Positions 26,440 through 34,966 of a stretch of DNA of 41,119 bases are shown piece by piece. A program made the translations under genes and the position numbers. Positions within the stretch are counted from its first letter, which is position 1. Each line of letters opens with the position of its first letter. Source of the stretch: SZUA-442 sp963759175 (lineage in GTDB: Bacteria; Actinomycetota; Acidimicrobiia; Spongiisociales; UBA5794); the NCBI GenBank assembly GCA_963759175.1, contig CAVWXP010000016.1, positions 1 through 41,119 of the forward strand. Direction: 5' to 3'. Under the pieces are notes generated by a model that was given only the letters and a program-made list of their open reading frames with translations, was not told the DNA's origin and did not search any database.

Positions 26440-26504
26440 GTGTCAACCCCTCACTCTGGACCGGGCTTCTCCACACCAGCCTACGTCACGCCAGTCGAGC
26501 ACCC

Positions 26505-26852
26505 CTACAGCGCCAGGTGCAGTCGGAGCGCCTCGTCGATGGCTTGCATCCGTTGGGGCGGGATCCGGCCGACGAGTCGTTCGATGCGCGCCACGGGAAC
26601 CGCCCGAACCTGCTCGACCGCAGCTTTGGTGTCACGGTCCATGCCGGACTCCTCAGCGGGGATCAGCACCTGGAACGGGTACAGCGAATCAGTCTCGGGC
26701 ATCATCGGCACCACCATCACCATGCCATGGCCGTGGCGGCCGGCGGCCTGGTTGACCCCATCGTTCGACACGAGGATCGCAGGACGCGATCGGTTCGCCT
26801 GACCCTCGAGGGCGGGAGGGAACTCGACCAGCCGAATCTCGCCTCGGAGCAT
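26505..26852 (-). CDS. MazF/PemK-family endoribonuclease toxin
   Basis: A 115-residue PemK-like protein with the N-terminal RGEIRLVEF strand, the NRSRPAILVS motif carrying the catalytic Arg region, and MVMVVPMMPETDSLYPF preceding the catalytic Thr/Ser loop. MazF toxins cleave mRNA at specific short sites. The start ATG overlaps the stop of the upstream antitoxin gene by one base (TGATG), the usual antitoxin-first order. Confidence 0.85.
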   Translation of the reverse strand: MLRGEIRLVEFPPALEGQANRSRPAILVSNDGVNQAAGRHGHGMVMVVPMMPETDSLYPFQVLIPAEESGMDRDTKAAVEQVRAVPVARIERLVGRIPPQRMQAIDEALRLHLAL

Positions 26853-27076
26853 CAGACCGGATCCTCGGTGTCGTCATCGGTGCTCGACCAGACATCGCCC
26901 TCGCCGGACCGGTTCCAGTCGTTCCACGCCGACTCGTAATCCGGACTCAGCTCGGTCGTTGCGAGCAGGGCCACGGCACGGTGCAACACATCTGAGCGTG
27001 TCTGATATCCCTGCCGCTTGGCGTAGGCGTCCAGGAACGACAGATCGTCTTGCGGGAGGTCGATGGTGATCTTCAT
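26852..27076 (-). CDS. MazE/ribbon-helix-helix antitoxin
   Basis: A 74-residue protein. It begins MKITIDLPQDDLSFLDAYA, the beta strand and helix of a ribbon-helix-helix DNA-binding domain, and ends in an acidic tail (SSTDDDTEDPV) likely to wrap the toxin. Start ATG 27076 was chosen since the domain starts there; the longer frame has no support. It probably represses its own operon with the toxin. Confidence 0.85.
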   Translation of the reverse strand: MKITIDLPQDDLSFLDAYAKRQGYQTRSDVLHRAVALLATTELSPDYESAWNDWNRSGEGDVWSSTDDDTEDPV

Positions 27077-27177
27077 GGTCCGAATCCTACGGCTCGTAAC
27101 TCGATGCCACCGCGGTTGTGCTCGACGACCGGGCGGTAGCGTGGCGCCCAACCCACCAACCAGATCGAGAGGGGCTC

Positions 27178-28356
27178 ATGCCGACAACCGTGTATCGAGA
27201 TGCCGCCTACACCGACGCCCGATCAGCGACCCTCCAGCTCGGGCACAGCATCCACGTGACCGACAAGCGCATCGCATGGATGGGGCCAACCGAGGCAGAG
27301 CCCGATCCCGGCGATGCCCGGATCGTCGACGCTGGAGGTGCGACGATCGTGCCCGGCATGGTCGATGCCCACAGCCATGTCACGATGCCCGGCGGCTCCC
27401 ATTGGATCGACCGCGGCTTCGACGACCCTGCAGAGCTCGAACGGGTGGCCGAGGAGAACGCCCAATTGGCTCTGGCATCGGGTGTCCGGTGGTTACGCGA
27501 CGTGGGGTCGCCGCAAGCCGATGTCGAAGGAGCACCGCGAGCCCTCGCCCTCACGATGCGCGACCGATGGGCGGGCGATCCGACCCCACGGCCCTACCTC
27601 CGTGCTGCAGGCACGTGGATCTCGAAGGCAGGCACGCTACCTGACGGACTCGCCGTCGATGTCGACGACGCCGATGGCCTGCGCGCCGGTGCGATGCGCC
27701 AGCTCGACGACGGCGCCGACCTGCTCAAGCTCTACCTCGACGGCCCCGATCCCGACACGGCACCGTGGACCGCCGACGAGGTGGCCAAGGTCGTTGCCGC
27801 CGCCCATGCCCGGGGCGCCAAGGTGACGGCACATGCCACCAAGCTCGCAGGCGCGGCAGTGTGTGCGGCTGCAGGCGTCGATGCCATCGAGCACGGCTTC
27901 GAGCTCGACACCGATGTGGCGGCGACCATGGCGGCCAATGGCACCTTCCTCGTTGCGACCCTCGCCGTGACCTCGTCGTGGCAGTCGTTCGAATCGACGA
28001 CCACGATCGAACGGTTCACCGATCCGGAATCCCGAGCCAGGATCGCCGCCCGACGCGACACGGGAATGGAGAGCGTCAGGCTCGCGAGGGCAGCCGGGGT
28101 CCCGATCGCCGCAGGAACCGACTTCGGCGGAGGGTCCTTGCGAGCGAATCAGCTGGCGTGGGAGATCGAGTCCCTTGTCGAGGCGGGACTCGAACCGTGG
28201 GAGGCACTTGCGGCAGCGACATGGCGCGGAGGCGACCTGTTGGGTGAGCCCGACGCTGGCAGGCTGCGCATCGGCGGCCCGGCCGACTTCTTCCTCGTCC
28301 ACGGAGATCCGCTCAGCGATCCGTCGGCACTGTGGCGGGTATGGAAGGTCGCGTGA
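27178..28356 (+). CDS. Metal-dependent amidohydrolase (imidazolonepropionase-like)
   Basis: A 392-residue TIM-barrel amidohydrolase. Metal ligands: DAHSH (His65, His67), Lys184 in LLKLYLDG, His219 (TAHAT), His239 (IEHGFE) and Asp315 (AGTDFGG). The N- and C-terminal strands form the usual beta sandwich (IVDAGGATIVPGM, IGGPADFFLVHGDP). Relatives include prolidase-like and carboxypeptidase Sgx-type enzymes; the substrate cannot be told. GAGAGGGG precedes the ATG. It starts about 100 bases from the divergent antitoxin gene. Confidence 0.88.
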   Translation: MPTTVYRDAAYTDARSATLQLGHSIHVTDKRIAWMGPTEAEPDPGDARIVDAGGATIVPGMVDAHSHVTMPGGSHWIDRGFDDPAELERVAEENAQLALASGVRWLRDVGSPQADVEGAPRALALTMRDRWAGDPTPRPYLRAAGTWISKAGTLPDGLAVDVDDADGLRAGAMRQLDDGADLLKLYLDGPDPDTAPWTADEVAKVVAAAHARGAKVTAHATKLAGAAVCAAAGVDAIEHGFELDTDVAATMAANGTFLVATLAVTSSWQSFESTTTIERFTDPESRARIAARRDTGMESVRLARAAGVPIAAGTDFGGGSLRANQLAWEIESLVEAGLEPWEALAAATWRGGDLLGEPDAGRLRIGGPADFFLVHGDPLSDPSALWRVWKVA

Positions 28357-28357
28357 C

Positions 28358-28618
28358 CTACTGCTCACGCTTCTTGCGGGCCCCCATCAGCATGAATATC
28401 ACCCCGAGGGCCAGGATCCCGATCATCGAGGGACCGGCGCTCACCCACAGGGCCACTCCCGCACCGGTGAAGATGATGCCGAGATTGAACATCTCGTCGC
28501 CAGCCATCTCCGTCCTGGGCCGGTCGGGATCGCGCCTGCTGACGAGAATCACCAGAGCGATCGCCACCAGGACTGCGACGAGTCCGATGCCGATGGCGAC
28601 CCACATTCCGTTCTCCAT
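28358..28618 (-). CDS. Small two-helix membrane protein
   Basis: An 86-residue protein with helices at about 5-27 and 45-80 (possibly two) and a basic C-terminus (ARKKREQ). No family recognised. It is convergent with the amidohydrolase, their stops only one base apart, and divergent from the PPOX gene. Confidence 0.6.
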   Translation of the reverse strand: MENGMWVAIGIGLVAVLVAIALVILVSRRDPDRPRTEMAGDEMFNLGIIFTGAGVALWVSAGPSMIGILALGVIFMLMGARKKREQ

Positions 28619-28714
28619 CTCGACGATGCCACATCATCATCTCACGGTCGCGGAGACGCATCCAGCGTGAACGGGTCTGGGAACACCGCAGGTACTTGAG
28701 GCGTTGGAGGCTCC

Positions 28715-29140
28715 ATGCGCACCATGTCCCACGACGAGATGATCACCTTCCTCACCACCGGTACCCGCACCGGCAAGCTCGCGACCGTACGGGCCGATGG
28801 GCGCCCCCATGTCACGCCGATCTGGTTCGTCGTCGACAGCGATGCGTTGGTCTTCAACACGTGGCATACGAGCGCCAAGGCCAAGCACCTTCGCCGCGAT
28901 CCGAGGGCTTCGCTCGTCGTGGATCTCGAGGAACCGCCATACGGGTATGTCAAGGTCGACGGATCCGTCACGATCACACAGGATCCGTCGGAGGTGAAGC
29001 GGTACGCCACCCTGATCGGAGGGCGCTACATGGGTCTCGATCGCGCCGAGGAGTTCGGGGAACGCAACGGCGTCGAGGGTGAACTGGTCGTCCGGCTCCC
29101 GATGGAGACCGTCACGGCATACGCCGACGTCGCGGGCTGA
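28715..29140 (+). CDS. PPOX-class F420-dependent oxidoreductase
   Basis: A 141-residue split-barrel flavin/deazaflavin-binding protein. Typical features are KLATVRADGRPHVTPIWFV and FNTWHTSAKAKHLRRDPR, placing it in the TIGR03618-like group common in actinobacteria, where coenzyme F420 is often the cofactor. GGAGG lies five bases before the start. Function could be reduction of quinones or xenobiotics; unproven. The stop is convergent with the universal stress gene. Confidence 0.85.
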   Translation: MRTMSHDEMITFLTTGTRTGKLATVRADGRPHVTPIWFVVDSDALVFNTWHTSAKAKHLRRDPRASLVVDLEEPPYGYVKVDGSVTITQDPSEVKRYATLIGGRYMGLDRAEEFGERNGVEGELVVRLPMETVTAYADVAG

Positions 29141-29162
29141 TCACCGTCGCGGTTGTCGCTGG

Positions 29163-29567
29163 CTATCCGGCGGCCTTCACGCACAGGACCGGCACCGTTG
29201 CGTCGTGCAGGATCTCGAGGGCGTTGCTGCCGAGGATGAGCTTGCCCGTCGAGCTTCGCCGGCGGATGCCGATCACGATCAACTCGACGTCGTTCTCCCG
29301 AGCAACCTCGATGAGATCCTGGGCCGGTGTATTTCCACGGACGAGATCGCGTACATCGCACTCGATGCCCTCTGCCTCGAGTCGCTCGCGCACCCGCTTC
29401 GAGGCCGCCATCGTCTCGAGGGTCTCGGTCTCCCCTGTGGTTCGTCCACCGTGCAGTGAGCTCACCACGACGACCGGCCGTCCCCGGCGTCGAGCCTCCT
29501 CGATTCCGGCTTCGAGGGCAGCGTTGCCCGCCGGCGTGTCGACATATCCGATGACGATCGAACCCAT
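29163..29567 (-). CDS. Universal stress protein (UspA family)
   Basis: A 134-residue Usp domain: N-terminal IVIGYVDTPAGNAALEAGIEEA, then the ATP-binding motif GIRRRSSTGKLILGSNALEILHDATVPVLCV. The G-2x-G-9x-G-type nucleotide loop is largely kept. It probably binds ATP or AMP and supports stress tolerance. GGGAGAAG precedes ATG 29567. Confidence 0.88.
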   Translation of the reverse strand: MGSIVIGYVDTPAGNAALEAGIEEARRRGRPVVVVSSLHGGRTTGETETLETMAASKRVRERLEAEGIECDVRDLVRGNTPAQDLIEVARENDVELIVIGIRRRSSTGKLILGSNALEILHDATVPVLCVKAAG

Positions 29568-29660
29568 CACAGCTTCTCCCTGTAGCGGACACCCCCAGTC
29601 TGGCAAATCCAGCGCCGAGATGGCGACACATCACCTGCCGAGGGCTCGTTGACCGATCCC

Positions 29661-30785
29661 CTAGGAGTTCTCCGTTTGGTCATCGGGATCCGACCGGAGC
29701 CTGCGCGGAGATGCAGCCCGCAGCGGCATCGTGGAGATCTCGAACACCGCGCCGCCGACCTGAGCCGGGGCACGTGCCGCCTCGACGAGCCCCCGTCCGA
29801 GTGTCGCACCGGCTTGGCGGCCCGACGGCCGCTTGATCCACCCCACCGACACGAAGATCCCAACCGACACGGCGGCCACCGCAAGCATCACCACGAACAC
29901 GACGATCCAGCCGATGTCCGAGTCGATGCCAGGCAGGTTCGCATGGTTCATGCCGAAGAAGCCGGTGATCAGTGACAGCGGCAGCAGTATTGCCGCGTAC
30001 ACGGTGAGGACCTTCGTGACGTCGGTCGCCCTCCGGGCCTCGGCCCCGCGATACGCGTCGAGGGACTCACTCAGCACCCCCCGAGCCACCAGCAGTTCAG
30101 CCGCGATCCGGTCGGCGAGATCGAAGACGTCCGAGAACCGGCGACGACCCTCATCAGTGATCAGCGTCGAGGGGCTCGAACGCAACACGTCGAGGATCTC
30201 GCGCTGGGGGTTGACGACGCGTCGGATCGCGGTCAGGTCGGAGCGGATCGCCGTGACCTCGCCGATCGTGCGGGTATCAGCCGTGAGCGCCATTTCGATG
30301 AGGTCATCGACCATGTCCTCGAACTCGGATAGCACGCCCATGAGCCGCCGCGTGAGCACGTCGGCGACACGGGCGAGCAGCACATCGACGGTCCCCGATG
30401 CAAGTGCAGCATTCGACTGCACCTCCGACCAGAGCACATCGATCCCGGGTGCCTCTGCACCGTGGACCGTGACGAGGGTGCCGTCGGTGATGAAACAGTC
30501 GACCTCGGCGGTGTCGACCTGATCGGATCGCAGCCCATGGAACACCACGAGCATGCTTTCACCGAAGTCGTCGACCTTGGGAAGGTCCTCGTCGTGAACG
30601 GCGTCGGCGATGGACAGCAAGTCGAGATCGAGACTCGACAGGTACTCCGCCACAGTGGCCGCATCGCTCGATCCGACATCGATGTCGATCCACACCCATC
30701 CCCCGGGCGCTGGCCGCTCGATCGTCGGGACTGGCGTCGCCACCGCTCCGGCGTCCGAACCACGAGTGAGAATGCGAGCGTGCAT
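29661..30785 (-). CDS. CorA-family magnesium/divalent cation channel
   Basis: A 374-residue CorA-like protein. A large soluble N-terminal domain with long helices ends in two membrane helices around the YAAILLPLSLITGFFGMNHANLPG segment, which contains the diagnostic GMN filter. Proteins of this family form pentamers that import Mg2+ (or Co2+/Ni2+), or export Zn2+ in ZntB members. A charged tail of about 50 residues follows the last helix, longer than usual for CorA. Start 30785; an ATG at 30812 is an alternative. Confidence 0.87.
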   Translation of the reverse strand: MHARILTRGSDAGAVATPVPTIERPAPGGWVWIDIDVGSSDAATVAEYLSSLDLDLLSIADAVHDEDLPKVDDFGESMLVVFHGLRSDQVDTAEVDCFITDGTLVTVHGAEAPGIDVLWSEVQSNAALASGTVDVLLARVADVLTRRLMGVLSEFEDMVDDLIEMALTADTRTIGEVTAIRSDLTAIRRVVNPQREILDVLRSSPSTLITDEGRRRFSDVFDLADRIAAELLVARGVLSESLDAYRGAEARRATDVTKVLTVYAAILLPLSLITGFFGMNHANLPGIDSDIGWIVVFVVMLAVAAVSVGIFVSVGWIKRPSGRQAGATLGRGLVEAARAPAQVGGAVFEISTMPLRAASPRRLRSDPDDQTENS

Positions 30786-30856
30786 CTCGCCATGATGACC
30801 CCGTGCGGCCATCCGACCAAGCACCGCCCGAGATCCTCGCCCTGGAGGAAGGTTGC

Positions 30857-31519
30857 CTAGACCTCGAGGTCGACGATGAGAGCCCTGTGATCACTGCCGC
30901 GCACCGGGACCGTCTGGGTCGACAGCGGCAGGGCCCCGGAGGCGAACGCGTGGTCGATACGAATCCAGCGTGGCCCTCGCACGAAGTGCGCCCATGTGCG
31001 GTGTCTCGTCCCTGTCGCCTTCGCCGCATCGATGCCGAGTTCGGCGAGCATGGCGTACTCGGGCCAGACCGGGGTCGAGTTCATGTCACCGACGATGACA
31101 GCGTCCACATCCCGCTCCGCGAGGAATCGGGCGACGCCTGCGACCTGCCCCCGCCGTTCGTTGCGGGACCGCACCCACGGCCAGTCGATCGGGTTGATGA
31201 GGTGGATGTTGACGACGGCGAAGGGTCGATCGATGCCCCATACGTCCGGTTCGAGGGTGGCTACCCATCCGCTGCGACCGGGCAGCTCGATGGGTTCCAT
31301 CGCCACCGGCTTGATCGCGGCGATCCCGAGGCCGAACCCGTCCTTGCGGGGTTCGAGGTGGCCATGTGGATACACGCCAGCGATGGCTGCCGCACCGGTC
31401 GCGCCCAACTCCTGGACCGCGACGATGTCGGGACGGTGACGACCGACCATGGCCGTGACCGCGTCCGGGTGGGCGCGGTCGACGAGCAGGTTTGAGGTGA
31501 GCACACGAAGTCTGGCCAT
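30857..31519 (-). CDS. Endonuclease/exonuclease/phosphatase-family protein
   Basis: A 220-residue EEP-fold protein. It has all core residues: Asn10 (LTSNL), Glu37 (VQELG), NIHL, GDMNSTP, RIDHAF and the final GSDHRAL. The family includes nucleases, phosphodiesterases and sphingomyelinases; nothing here decides between them. No signal peptide, so cytoplasmic. It is about 70 bases downstream of the start of CorA on the same strand. Confidence 0.85.
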   Translation of the reverse strand: MARLRVLTSNLLVDRAHPDAVTAMVGRHRPDIVAVQELGATGAAAIAGVYPHGHLEPRKDGFGLGIAAIKPVAMEPIELPGRSGWVATLEPDVWGIDRPFAVVNIHLINPIDWPWVRSRNERRGQVAGVARFLAERDVDAVIVGDMNSTPVWPEYAMLAELGIDAAKATGTRHRTWAHFVRGPRWIRIDHAFASGALPLSTQTVPVRGSDHRALIVDLEV

Positions 31520-31549
31520 CGGAGCCGCAAGGCTATCGGCGCGCCGACC

Positions 31550-32011
31550 TCACCGACCGAACAGCAGGCGCCTCCACCTCGGACGGGGGTTGTACGGCAT
31601 CGCGATGTAGGGGTTGTTGACATTGCCGCTGGTGGCGGCGATACACCGGACGAGCGACGCCATGCCGACGAACACGATCGGGAAGAGGACGAGGATCCAC
31701 AGGCCGGGCCCTGCGATCGGGAAGAGTGCATCGACAGCGAGCCACGCGCCGATGGCGATGGCGAGGACCACCGCGTTCGTGCGCACGGACCGTCGACGCA
31801 GCCGCTCGCGGTGGGCGTGCTCGGCGCTCGCAAACGCGGTCTTGAGGCTCCGATACGTCCCGACGGAGCCGCTGTCGTCGATCAGCGTCCACTGCTTCGG
31901 TCCGAGCAACACGATGCGGTAGGGATCGGAGATGAAACCATCGTCGAAGATCCGCCATTCCAGCAAGGAGCCGGTCGGCGCCATGTCGAGTTGTTGGGCA
32001 GTGAAGGTCAT
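31550..32011 (-). CDS. Small membrane protein of unknown function
   Basis: A 153-residue protein with a soluble N-terminal half (LEWRIFDDGFISDPYRIVLL, WTLIDDSGSVGTYRSL) and two hydrophobic helices (about 82-98 and 100-122). ATG 32011 is preferred; the longer open frame reaches back into the palindromic element (a). No known family. It could be a PH-like or stress-related membrane protein, but this is a guess. Confidence 0.55.
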   Translation of the reverse strand: MTFTAQQLDMAPTGSLLEWRIFDDGFISDPYRIVLLGPKQWTLIDDSGSVGTYRSLKTAFASAEHAHRERLRRRSVRTNAVVLAIAIGAWLAVDALFPIAGPGLWILVLFPIVFVGMASLVRCIAATSGNVNNPYIAMPYNPRPRWRRLLFGR

Positions 32012-32076
32012 CGACACCCTCGGCAGCGTGTCTCGATTGTGCCAGACGATCCAAGCCGCGTCCACGGCCCAACACT

Positions 32077-32131
32077 GTGTTCTTGCGTAAATGGCGTTCA
32101 CCCAGGATGAACGCTATTTACGCAAGAACAC
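32077..32131. repeat. TTCTTGCGTA palindromic element (a)
   Basis: A 24-base inverted repeat with one mismatch around the 7-base loop CCCAGGA. Arms begin GTGTTCTTGCGTAAAT. It lies 14 bases after the stop of the ferric-reductase-like gene, as a terminator would. One of four copies (see also 34904, 37302 and 41101). Confidence 0.85.
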
Positions 32132-32145
32132 GGCCGGTGGGTTGG

Positions 32146-32697
32146 TCAGGCCCTTGTTGGGGCGGTACGAGCGGCTGGGGCCCTCGCAAGGAGGATCCGA
32201 ACCACCGTGAGGAGCCCGACGAGGATTGCCGACCCGATGTACATGCCGGCCATCCATGGGTTCTCCGTGTCGGTTCCTGCAACCACACCGTGGACGAGCG
32301 CAGCCGTGTACGAGCCGAAGGCGAGGTAGTGGATGGTCCGCCACGCTCCCTGGCCGATCCACTTCTTCACATAGAAGCTGAACGTCACCACCAGCAGGGT
32401 CCAGAACGCCACGATGCCGAGGGCCGTGGCCATCGGTTCCCACTCGGACACGCCCGGTACGAGGAGATCCGCGACGGTGAACTCGATGAACTCGTCCGCC
32501 CACAACGCGCCGAGGTGCAGGATCGTTGCCACCACCGCCGCGATGCCCAGGGATTCATGGATCCACTGGAGGCCTTTGGCTTTCACCGCCCGGCCGAAGA
32601 GCTTCGTCGACACCATGAGGCCCCATGCCATGGACGCCGTCAGGAGTACGAACGCTGCAATGCCGGAGCCACGAATGAGGAACCAGGTCACATTCAC
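32146..32697 (-). CDS. Ferric reductase-like transmembrane (heme b) protein
   Basis: A 183-residue integral membrane protein with six hydrophobic stretches. His47 and His61 on one helix and His123 and His136 on another are spaced 14 and 13 residues apart, as in the bis-heme core of ferric reductase-like/YedZ-MsrQ proteins. It has no attached FAD/NAD domain, so electrons must come from or go to a partner. The GTG start overlaps the ApbE stop by four bases, so it is the last gene of the five-gene operon beginning at 34817. Confidence 0.85.
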   Translation of the reverse strand: MNVTWFLIRGSGIAAFVLLTASMAWGLMVSTKLFGRAVKAKGLQWIHESLGIAAVVATILHLGALWADEFIEFTVADLLVPGVSEWEPMATALGIVAFWTLLVVTFSFYVKKWIGQGAWRTIHYLAFGSYTAALVHGVVAGTDTENPWMAGMYIGSAILVGLLTVVRILLARAPAARTAPTRA

Positions 32698-33530
32698 GAT
32701 GCCAGCCTCCTCGACGTGCCATACACGTTCCCGTCGTGCCATACGGCGATGGCGTTGCGTATCCAGGGCTGGCGGTCGGCCCATGCGAGGCCATCGACGC
32801 CCATGAGGAGGATCGCCTTTGCCGCCGCCTCGGCTTCGGTCGCAGTGGCCGCAACGGCTGATGCGGACAGGACCGGGGTGTCAGCGGGACGCTGGGAGCG
32901 TGGGTCGACGAGATGGTGAACACGCTGGTCCGCAACCATCCACGTCCGCCGACTCCGCGAACTCGTTGCAAGGGCACCGATCCCGACGAGGACCGCTGCC
33001 GCCACGGAGTCCTCATGGTCGAGCACATCGACCACCAATGTGGGATCCACCGAGCGAAGGTCACCACCCGCGGACACGACCGTTGCGTGCCCATCCTCGA
33101 CGAGCCGATCGGCGATCCATCCCTTGGCGATGCCGCCGAGGTCGATGCGCGTCCCGGCCTCGAGTGTCACGACGTCGCCGCTGACCCGCCAGGCGCTCGA
33201 TGCCGGATGTCCGGACGGCTCAGCTCGATCGACCACGTCCGCGAAGGTGGTGTCGTACCCCCAACCGATCACGCTCGATCCGACGCCGATGTCGAACGTC
33301 CCGCCCGTCCGGCGCTGGAGTTCGGCGGCCTCGGTGAGGATCGATCGCATGTCTGGTGACACCGTGGCCCTGCCTGCCCGGTTGATGCGTGACAGCTCGC
33401 TGTCGGGGACGAAGCGCGAGAAGCGTTGTTCCGCAACATCGACCAGGAGACGACAGCGGTCGATCGCCGACCGGTCGACAGCATGCACCTCGAACGTCGT
33501 GCCCATGGCCGGGAAGCGCTCGATGATCAT
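32694..33530 (-). CDS. apbE: ApbE-family FAD:protein FMN transferase
   Basis: A 278-residue ApbE protein, full length. Flavin/Mg binding residues appear in DLGGIAKGWIADRL, SAGGDLRS and the C-terminal TATEAEAAAKAILLMG. ApbE covalently attaches FMN to Thr/Ser residues of extracytoplasmic electron carriers. No signal peptide or lipobox is obvious at the start MIIERFPAMGTT, which is unusual since many ApbE proteins are exported; the protein may act in the cytoplasm or the start may be further upstream. It overlaps both neighbours (ATGA and GTGA). Confidence 0.9.
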   Translation of the reverse strand: MIIERFPAMGTTFEVHAVDRSAIDRCRLLVDVAEQRFSRFVPDSELSRINRAGRATVSPDMRSILTEAAELQRRTGGTFDIGVGSSVIGWGYDTTFADVVDRAEPSGHPASSAWRVSGDVVTLEAGTRIDLGGIAKGWIADRLVEDGHATVVSAGGDLRSVDPTLVVDVLDHEDSVAAAVLVGIGALATSSRSRRTWMVADQRVHHLVDPRSQRPADTPVLSASAVAATATEAEAAAKAILLMGVDGLAWADRQPWIRNAIAVWHDGNVYGTSRRLAS

Positions 33531-33877
33531 GATCCGGAGCTCGTCGTGCGTGTCGTCTGGGTGGTCGTGGCCGGCTGGGTGGCCTGCGCAGGCCCTTCGG
33601 TCGCCACCACGACGGTCCGCACGACACGTTCGGGTTCGGGACGAGCCACCGGCGTGTACCGGAGCACCACGAGTCCCCCCTCAGGCATCGTGGGAACCGG
33701 AGCGAGCGTCGTGGTGACGGTGGCCGGGACGATCGACACCGGTTCGTCCACGATGGGCTCGGCCGTAGCCGTGACGTCCGGCACGTTGGCGATCGCCACG
33801 GCCGTCGTCGCCCATGCAACCGCAGCTGCGCTCCACGCCGCGATCCCAGCGACCCTCGGAAGTGGGAGTCTGGCCAT
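33527..33877 (-). CDS. Small exported/anchored Thr-rich protein
   Basis: A 116-residue protein. A membrane segment or uncleaved signal (about 8-30, VAGIAAWSAAAVAWATTAVA) is followed by a Thr/Pro/Val-rich stretch and a Thr/Ser tail (TTQTTRTTSSGS). No family recognised. It contains no obvious FMN-acceptor motif of the [ST]GA[ST] kind. It is translationally coupled to ApbE downstream and to the 120-residue protein upstream. Confidence 0.6.
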   Translation of the reverse strand: MARLPLPRVAGIAAWSAAAVAWATTAVAIANVPDVTATAEPIVDEPVSIVPATVTTTLAPVPTMPEGGLVVLRYTPVARPEPERVVRTVVVATEGPAQATQPATTTQTTRTTSSGS

Positions 33878-34239
33878 CAGCCATCCTCCTCGGAAGCGAT
33901 CACGAGGACGGCCTCGTTCTCGATCAGGGTCGCAACGATGCTCGGCGACAGATCATCGAGCAGGGCAGATTCCGGTTCGAACGTGGTGTACCCGGTGGTT
34001 CCGAGAACCTCGGCTACGACCGGATCGAGATCACCCAGCTCGACATCGCTGAGGGGATCCGGAGCAACCACCTCGATCGTCTGCACGACCGGGGCAGGCT
34101 CCGGGATCCACAATCCGACGACCGTGGAGGGATCGAGCGCCTGAGGGGACACCGCGCCCGGCGTCTCCTCGATGCTTGCCATGACGAACAGGGCGAGCAC
34201 GGTCACGACGATCCCTCCGAGGGCCGGAATCCAACGCAT
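33877..34239 (-). CDS. Small exported/anchored acidic protein
   Basis: A 120-residue protein with an N-terminal signal anchor (about 6-22, LGGIVVTVLALFVMAS) and an acidic extracytoplasmic part (VVAPDPLSDVELGDLDP... ESALLDDLSPS). No cysteines in the mature part and no family recognised. One-base overlaps (TGATG) on both sides tie it into the operon. Confidence 0.6.
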   Translation of the reverse strand: MRWIPALGGIVVTVLALFVMASIEETPGAVSPQALDPSTVVGLWIPEPAPVVQTIEVVAPDPLSDVELGDLDPVVAEVLGTTGYTTFEPESALLDDLSPSIVATLIENEAVLVIASEEDG

Positions 34240-34817
34240 CAGTCGTCGTCCTCGTCGTCGTCGTCTGTCGTCGTCTTCTCGTGATCGTCGTCTTCGTCGT
34301 CGTCATCGTGGTCATCGTCGTCGTAGTCGTCGTCATGATCATCGTCGTAGTCGTCATCGTGATCATCGTCGTAGGACGAGTCAGACGGAACCGTCGTGGT
34401 GGGCTGCGTCTTGGACACCGTGACGGTCTTGACGATCGGAGCTGGCACCGGCGGTCCGGCGATCGGCATGTCGGCGTCCTCACAGATCTGGCGCAGGGCA
34501 TCGAGCGCCGCAGCTTCGAGATCGGTGATCGAACCGTCGAGCTCCCGCTCGATGAGCAGATCGGCATCGCTCGTGCAGGCCTGGCGGGTGGCGTCCTCGC
34601 CGGTACCGTCATCGTTGGCGGCTTCGACCGCCGCCGTCTCGACCATCGTGGTCGTGGTCACGATCGACGTCGAGGTGGCGTCGAAGGTCTCTTCGGCCGG
34701 TGCCTCTCCCATCGCTCCGACCAGCGCAACCGCGGCAATGGCGCTGAGGGGCACGAGGACGAGCCCTGCGATGATCGACGCCGTCAGGCGTGATCCTGAT
34801 CCTTTGCTTGCTGACAT
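34239..34817 (-). CDS. Exported protein with Asp/His-rich C-terminal tail
   Basis: First gene of the ApbE/ferric reductase operon. The 192-residue protein has a signal or anchor helix at about 12-36, a Thr/Val-rich linker, a small central part with Cys81 and Cys112 (possible disulfide) and a tail from about 149 onward almost wholly Asp with regularly placed His, Tyr and Glu (DDDHDDDYDDD repeats). Such tails bind divalent metals such as Ca, Fe, Ni or Zn. With a heme membrane protein and a flavinylation enzyme in the same operon, iron capture or reduction is an attractive but unproven role. The tail is encoded by a short triplet-like repeat, so its length may vary. Confidence 0.75.
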   Translation of the reverse strand: MSASKGSGSRLTASIIAGLVLVPLSAIAAVALVGAMGEAPAEETFDATSTSIVTTTTMVETAAVEAANDDGTGEDATRQACTSDADLLIERELDGSITDLEAAALDALRQICEDADMPIAGPPVPAPIVKTVTVSKTQPTTTVPSDSSYDDDHDDDYDDDHDDDYDDDDHDDDDEDDDHEKTTTDDDDEDDD

Positions 34818-34903
34818 GGGTCCCTCCCTGGATGTCTGTTGGGACCACCATGCAGGAAGGTGTGATAACGGCGAGCTAAACCGACCCAAAGCCACGGATT
34901 GTC

Positions 34904-34957
34904 CCGTTCTTGCGTAACTGGTATCCGGACGGGCGGATACGTCCTACGCAAGAACGG
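34904..34957. repeat. TTCTTGCGTA palindromic element (b)
   Basis: Arms 34904-34927 and 34934-34957 begin CCGTTCTTGCGTA and pair over the outer 13 bases and the inner CGGATAC, with a few mismatches between, around a 6-base loop. It lies 9 bases after the typA stop (toward lower coordinates) and about 85 bases upstream of the Asp/His-rich protein's start. Confidence 0.85.
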
Positions 34958-34966
34958 AGAGGGCGC

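Noticed and set aside
32012..32131. N-terminal extension of the 153-residue membrane protein into the palindrome (MNAIYARTQ...)
   Set aside because: The extension is encoded by a repeat element arm and lacks conservation cues; the ATG at 32011 is more reasonable.
34239..34380. GTC/ATC triplet-rich tract as a non-coding microsatellite
   Set aside because: It lies in frame at the end of an exported protein gene and encodes the Asp/His tail; the reading frame and gene overlap support coding.
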